A stretch of DNA of 9,059 nt, taken from assembly GCA_030613225.1 (NCBI GenBank), contig JAUWMJ010000087.1:1-9059 (forward strand), given 5' to 3'. Positions 6,420 to 9,059 of this stretch are shown one piece after another. The notes below the pieces were generated by a model. It did not search any database. It was given only the letters and a program-made list of their open reading frames with translations, and had not been told where the DNA came from. Numbering within the stretch: the first letter of the stretch is position 1; each line of letters begins with the position of its first letter. Position numbers and translations under genes: made by a program. Source of the stretch: Desulfobacterales bacterium (GTDB lineage Bacteria > Desulfobacterota > Desulfobacteria > Desulfobacterales > JAUWMJ01).

Positions 6420-7331
6420 ATGAAGCCCGTAAAAGATCCTTCTTCAATTATCTCCCGCATTGAAAAGCCTTATCTAACTCTAAACCGTGAATACCAAGAA
6501 CTACTGGAGAAGGCCCCGTTTCATTCTTTTGAATCAATATGGAATTTTTCAAATGGTGAAACCATTAAACAGATTAAAGCAAGATCTGTAATTCGATTCG
6601 AAATTTTACATCATGATATAAAACGAACTTTCTACATAAAGCGTCATAACTCCGAATTTATTGGTTTATCAAGGCTGTTGTCACGACTTTTTCCAAGACG
6701 TAGCCTTTCTCAGGGCAGATTAGAATTTGAAAATATATGTGATTTTCGAAAAAACAATCTCCCTACTGTCGTACCGGTAGCTTCTGGTGAAAAATTCTCC
6801 CATTTTTTCTGGGTAAAATCTTTTCTTATAACCGAAGATTTTTCTCCATTTATTTCTCTTGAAGCTCTGCTTGAAAATCAACCGCAATTTTTTTTGGGTT
6901 CAAGGGGAGAAAACAGAAAGCTGATTTTGCTAAAAGAGATTGCTGTGTTAGCGAGAAGAATGCACCAAAATGGATTCAATCACCGAGACTTTAATGCAAC
7001 CCACATTCTTCTTAATTATAATAATGGATCTGATGTTCCCCTAATTGCCCTTTTTGATTTACAACGTGTTGAAAAAAGAAAGTGTTTCAGGTTTCGATGG
7101 AAAATAAAAAGTATTGCAAGGCTTAATTTTACTTTACCGGATGATATTTTTAATATAAAAGACAGAGCTTATATTCTTCTATCTTATAAAAATAAAAAAA
7201 GGTTTAATTTCCTGGACCGCATGCAATGGTTCTGGATCGAAAGGAAAACAGCCAAAATAAAAAGGCACACTGAGAAAATAATGGCAAAAAGAGCGGAAAG
7301 AAGGAGAAAGGGGCTTCTGGAAAAGCAATAA
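6420..7331 (+). CDS. WaaP/Kdo-kinase-like LPS core kinase (protein-kinase-like fold)
   Basis: This family phosphorylates heptose (WaaP) or Kdo (KdkA) in the LPS inner core with ATP, at the inner membrane. The added phosphates let divalent cations cross-link LPS and strengthen the outer membrane. Kinase-like landmarks are visible: FYIKRHN (71-77) with ATP-binding K74, LEFENI (101-106) with the helix-C glutamate (E102 or E104), MHQNGFNHRDFNATHILL (181-198) with catalytic H188-R189-D190 and H195, and ALFDLQRV (210-217) with metal-binding D213. The pattern GFNHRD...HILL followed by DLxRV is that of WaaP rather than of Ser/Thr kinases. Length is 303 residues. The tail (about 274-303) is strongly basic and may help membrane or LPS contact (inference). 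No good ribosome site precedes the ATG, so the start is somewhat uncertain. It lies 4 nt before the next gene. Which sugar it phosphorylates cannot be read. Confidence 0.85.
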   Translation: MKPVKDPSSIISRIEKPYLTLNREYQELLEKAPFHSFESIWNFSNGETIKQIKARSVIRFEILHHDIKRTFYIKRHNSEFIGLSRLLSRLFPRRSLSQGRLEFENICDFRKNNLPTVVPVASGEKFSHFFWVKSFLITEDFSPFISLEALLENQPQFFLGSRGENRKLILLKEIAVLARRMHQNGFNHRDFNATHILLNYNNGSDVPLIALFDLQRVEKRKCFRFRWKIKSIARLNFTLPDDIFNIKDRAYILLSYKNKKRFNFLDRMQWFWIERKTAKIKRHTEKIMAKRAERRRKGLLEKQ

Positions 7332-7335
7332 TTAT

Positions 7336-8307
7336 ATGAACATAATAGCTATTATCAGTCGAGATCTGGAAAAAGGAAGCACGAAATACCGCCTTGTACA
7401 ATATTTGAATTTTTTAAGCAAAAAAGGAATCAATATAGAATTTATTAATCGCAGGAGCATCAATGCTTCCATCATAAAAAAGGCTGAAAAGGCAGATCTT
7501 GTATTTAATCAAAAATGTCTTTTCAAAACATCAATTGCCAAAAAACTGATTGCTAACAGTCAGCGTACGATATTTGACTTTGATGATGCCATTTACACAC
7601 GACCCGGAAATTCACACTCGCTTATTACTAAGCTAAGGATAAAAAGACGGTTGCACTTATGGTTAAAGTCTTCTGACGTTGTAACGACGCCGAATCAATT
7701 TCTTGCCCGTTATGCTCGGCAATATTCAGATTCTGTTAAAATCGTTCCCATGACGCTTGATATGGAAACTTGGAAACCTTGCAATAAAAATATAAGTAAG
7801 AATATAACAATAGGATGGGCTGGAGCACCGGTAAATATCCCACTCATAGAAAAACTTGATCGTGTTTTGACCCCCTTGTTGAAAAAATTTTCATTTATAA
7901 AATTGGCCATATTTTCCGGGCTAAAACCAAAATTAAATTGCCCTTTTGAATACAAACCGTTTCGTCCGGGCGATGAACCAGACTTTATAAAAAATCTTAA
8001 CATCGGTCTTCTTCCTTTAACTGATGAAGAATACTCTAAGGGAAAATCACCAATCAAGGCTATTCAATATCTTGCATGTGGAATTCCTGTTGTGGGTAAT
8101 GTGATAGGAGCAACGGCTGAAATTCTTAATAATAAAAACAGCATCTCAGTCACCACCGAACCTGAATGGTATAAAGCCCTTGAAAAGCTTATTAACAATC
8201 GCGATTTGATGTTATCCATGGGACGTTCCGGGCGTGAACATGTTAAAAAGAATCATAACTTGAAAATCATAGCTGAGAATTTTTTCGAAATCCTTTCAGG
8301 GAATTGA
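7336..8307 (+). CDS. GT4-type glycosyltransferase, FDFDDA subfamily
   Basis: This is a GT-B glycosyltransferase expected to add a sugar to an LPS or surface-glycan intermediate in the cytosol. The 323-residue product shows TIFDFDDAIYTRP (78-90), a hallmark of a GT4-like subfamily common in glycan clusters. It continues with VVTTPNQFLARYA (115-127), IVPMTLDMETW (136-146), ITIGWAGAP (157-165) at the start of the donor-binding domain, NIGLLPL (222-228), and GKSPIKAIQYLACGIPVVGN (236-255). The classical E-x7-E of GT4 enzymes is not kept: G236 and Q244 stand where the two glutamates would be. In this subfamily a GKxxxKxxQYM-type motif usually replaces it, so I read this as normal for the group and not as inactivation. 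Donor and linkage cannot be named. It begins 4 nt after the kinase gene without a clear ribosome site, which points to translational coupling. Confidence 0.83.
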   Translation: MNIIAIISRDLEKGSTKYRLVQYLNFLSKKGINIEFINRRSINASIIKKAEKADLVFNQKCLFKTSIAKKLIANSQRTIFDFDDAIYTRPGNSHSLITKLRIKRRLHLWLKSSDVVTTPNQFLARYARQYSDSVKIVPMTLDMETWKPCNKNISKNITIGWAGAPVNIPLIEKLDRVLTPLLKKFSFIKLAIFSGLKPKLNCPFEYKPFRPGDEPDFIKNLNIGLLPLTDEEYSKGKSPIKAIQYLACGIPVVGNVIGATAEILNNKNSISVTTEPEWYKALEKLINNRDLMLSMGRSGREHVKKNHNLKIIAENFFEILSGN

Positions 8308-8318
8308 AGGGCCAATGA

Positions 8319-8342
8319 AAACCAGAAATCAGCATCTGGTTT
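8319..8342. other. Small hairpin between the GT4 and FkbM genes
   Basis: AAACCAGA (8319-8326) and TCTGGTTT (8335-8342) form a perfect 8-bp stem with an 8-nt loop. A run of six T (8353-8358) begins about 10 nt further on, which is later than in a standard intrinsic terminator. The hairpin may reduce read-through or mark a processing point before the methyltransferase gene. A TTGACA hexamer overlaps its right arm at 8341-8346 but has no matching -10 box in the short remaining space. Confidence 0.3.
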
Positions 8343-8369
8343 GACATCTTAATTTTTTAAGAGGTAAAA

Positions 8370-9059
8370 ATGTCTAATCCTTTTAGTTCATTTGTTAAAA
8401 AAACAGTTCTTGGAACGAAAAACAACCTGGTATCTCTTGATGAACCGTACCATGCCATTGCATATCTTTTAAAAAACTCTCAAATCACAGGAATCATAGA
8501 TGCAGGTGCAAGCAACGGCCACATATCCAAAAGGCTTCTTCGCAATTTTCCCAAAGCGCATGTTTATGCTTTTGAGCCAAATTCACTATATGCTGATACG
8601 CTTTTGCAGTATGCAAAAGATGATTCTCTTTTTTCTCCCTACTTTGTAGCTTTATCTGATCATGAAGGGACTGCAGATTTACAAAAAACGACATCGCCTG
8701 GCAACACATCTCTCTTTACTCCGGGAAAGTACCTAAAAGAGCTTGATCCTCATGGAACGTCCGTAAGAATTACCGAAAAAGTCGAGGTTACTACAATCGA
8801 TCAGTGGTCAATACGTAACGGAAATCCTGCTATACAGTTGATGAAATTTGACATACAAGGTGGAGAACTCAAGGCTCTTCAGGGTGCAACTCGTCTCCTT
8901 AACAATTCAATACTTCTAATATATACAGAAGTATTGTTTAATTCTTTGTACGATGACGGGGCAATTTTTAGTGAAATCGACCTTTTCTTAAGAAAACATG
9001 GATTCGTTTTGCACGACATTTATAAACCAAAATATGACTCAAATGGGCTATTGCTCTGG
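8370..9059 (+). CDS. FkbM-family SAM-dependent methyltransferase, 5' part
   Basis: FkbM enzymes use S-adenosylmethionine to methylate hydroxyl groups; in glycan clusters the substrate is usually a sugar. The frame is open from the ATG to the window edge (230 codons). Motif I, IIDAGASNG (42-50), is the SAM-binding glycine-rich loop, and VYAFEPN (65-71) supplies the acidic residue E69 expected to bind the ribose. LMKFDIQGGELKALQGA (157-173) is the FkbM signature (KxDxQGxExxxLxGA). ILLIYTEV (181-188) is the next core strand. The family is often 220-290 residues, so only a short C-terminal piece is probably missing. GAGGT (8361-8365) lies 4 nt before the ATG, the best ribosome site in the rightward cluster, so this gene may be translated independently of its neighbour. 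A terminal or branch sugar O-methylation role is inferred from context. Confidence 0.88.
   Translation, partial: MSNPFSSFVKKTVLGTKNNLVSLDEPYHAIAYLLKNSQITGIIDAGASNGHISKRLLRNFPKAHVYAFEPNSLYADTLLQYAKDDSLFSPYFVALSDHEGTADLQKTTSPGNTSLFTPGKYLKELDPHGTSVRITEKVEVTTIDQWSIRNGNPAIQLMKFDIQGGELKALQGATRLLNNSILLIYTEVLFNSLYDDGAIFSEIDLFLRKHGFVLHDIYKPKYDSNGLLLW

Noticed and set aside
7710..8057. Minus-strand open frame of 115 codons
   Set aside because: It is antisense to the GT4-type gene, whose motifs account for this DNA.
8341..8346. TTGACA as a -35 box for the FkbM gene
   Set aside because: No -10 hexamer fits at 16-18 nt, where the Shine-Dalgarno and start codon already lie.
8494..8709. Minus-strand open frame of 71 codons
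   Set aside because: It is antisense to the FkbM SAM-binding region, which carries clear motifs.

Overview
The window is AT-rich bacterial DNA from a Gram-negative organism. It carries most of a lipopolysaccharide (LPS) core or surface-glycan gene cluster, beside one unrelated amino-acid catabolism gene. A WaaG-type core glucosyltransferase, a WaaP-type sugar kinase and a GT9 heptosyltransferase-like protein together require an LPS outer membrane. The radical SAM enzyme, the mobile-element debris and the intergenic palindromes recall anaerobic Desulfobacterota ('deltaproteobacteria'). That assignment is an inference from style, not from a marker gene.

Layout. Positions 1-828 (minus strand) hold the first 276 codons of an ornithine aminotransferase (rocD type), cut by the window edge. 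Positions 829-1667 have no intact gene and look like an insertion-prone boundary. They contain an inverted pair of 7-bp repeat arrays (940-1068), an AT-rich dyad (1157-1181), nested inverted repeats (1206-1459) and a frameshifted fragment of an IS200/IS605 transposase on the minus strand (1470-1606). From 1668 onward all genes point right: a Gfo/Idh/MocA oxidoreductase, a radical SAM protein with C-terminal cysteines, a GT9 glycosyltransferase, WaaG, a WaaP/Kdo-kinase-like protein, a GT4-type glycosyltransferase and the start of an FkbM methyltransferase that runs off the right edge.

How the genes may work together. The two kinase/transferase landmarks (WaaG, WaaP-like) and the GT9 protein suggest assembly and phosphorylation of an LPS inner core. 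The GT4 enzyme would extend it, and the FkbM enzyme may O-methylate a sugar. The oxidoreductase and radical SAM genes are 9 nt apart and could form a two-step redox module that makes or edits an unusual sugar; this is the most interesting functional hypothesis here. The cluster splits into subgroups by spacing: 1668-4837 is tightly packed, waaG follows a 151-nt gap, and 6420-8307 is packed again after a 279-nt gap.

That 279-nt gap is largely filled by a long imperfect palindrome (core 6175-6318, outer stem to 6160-6330). Many of its mismatches become G-U pairs in plus-strand RNA. It is the clearest structure not explained by coding. No tRNA, rRNA, CRISPR array or intact mobile element is visible.
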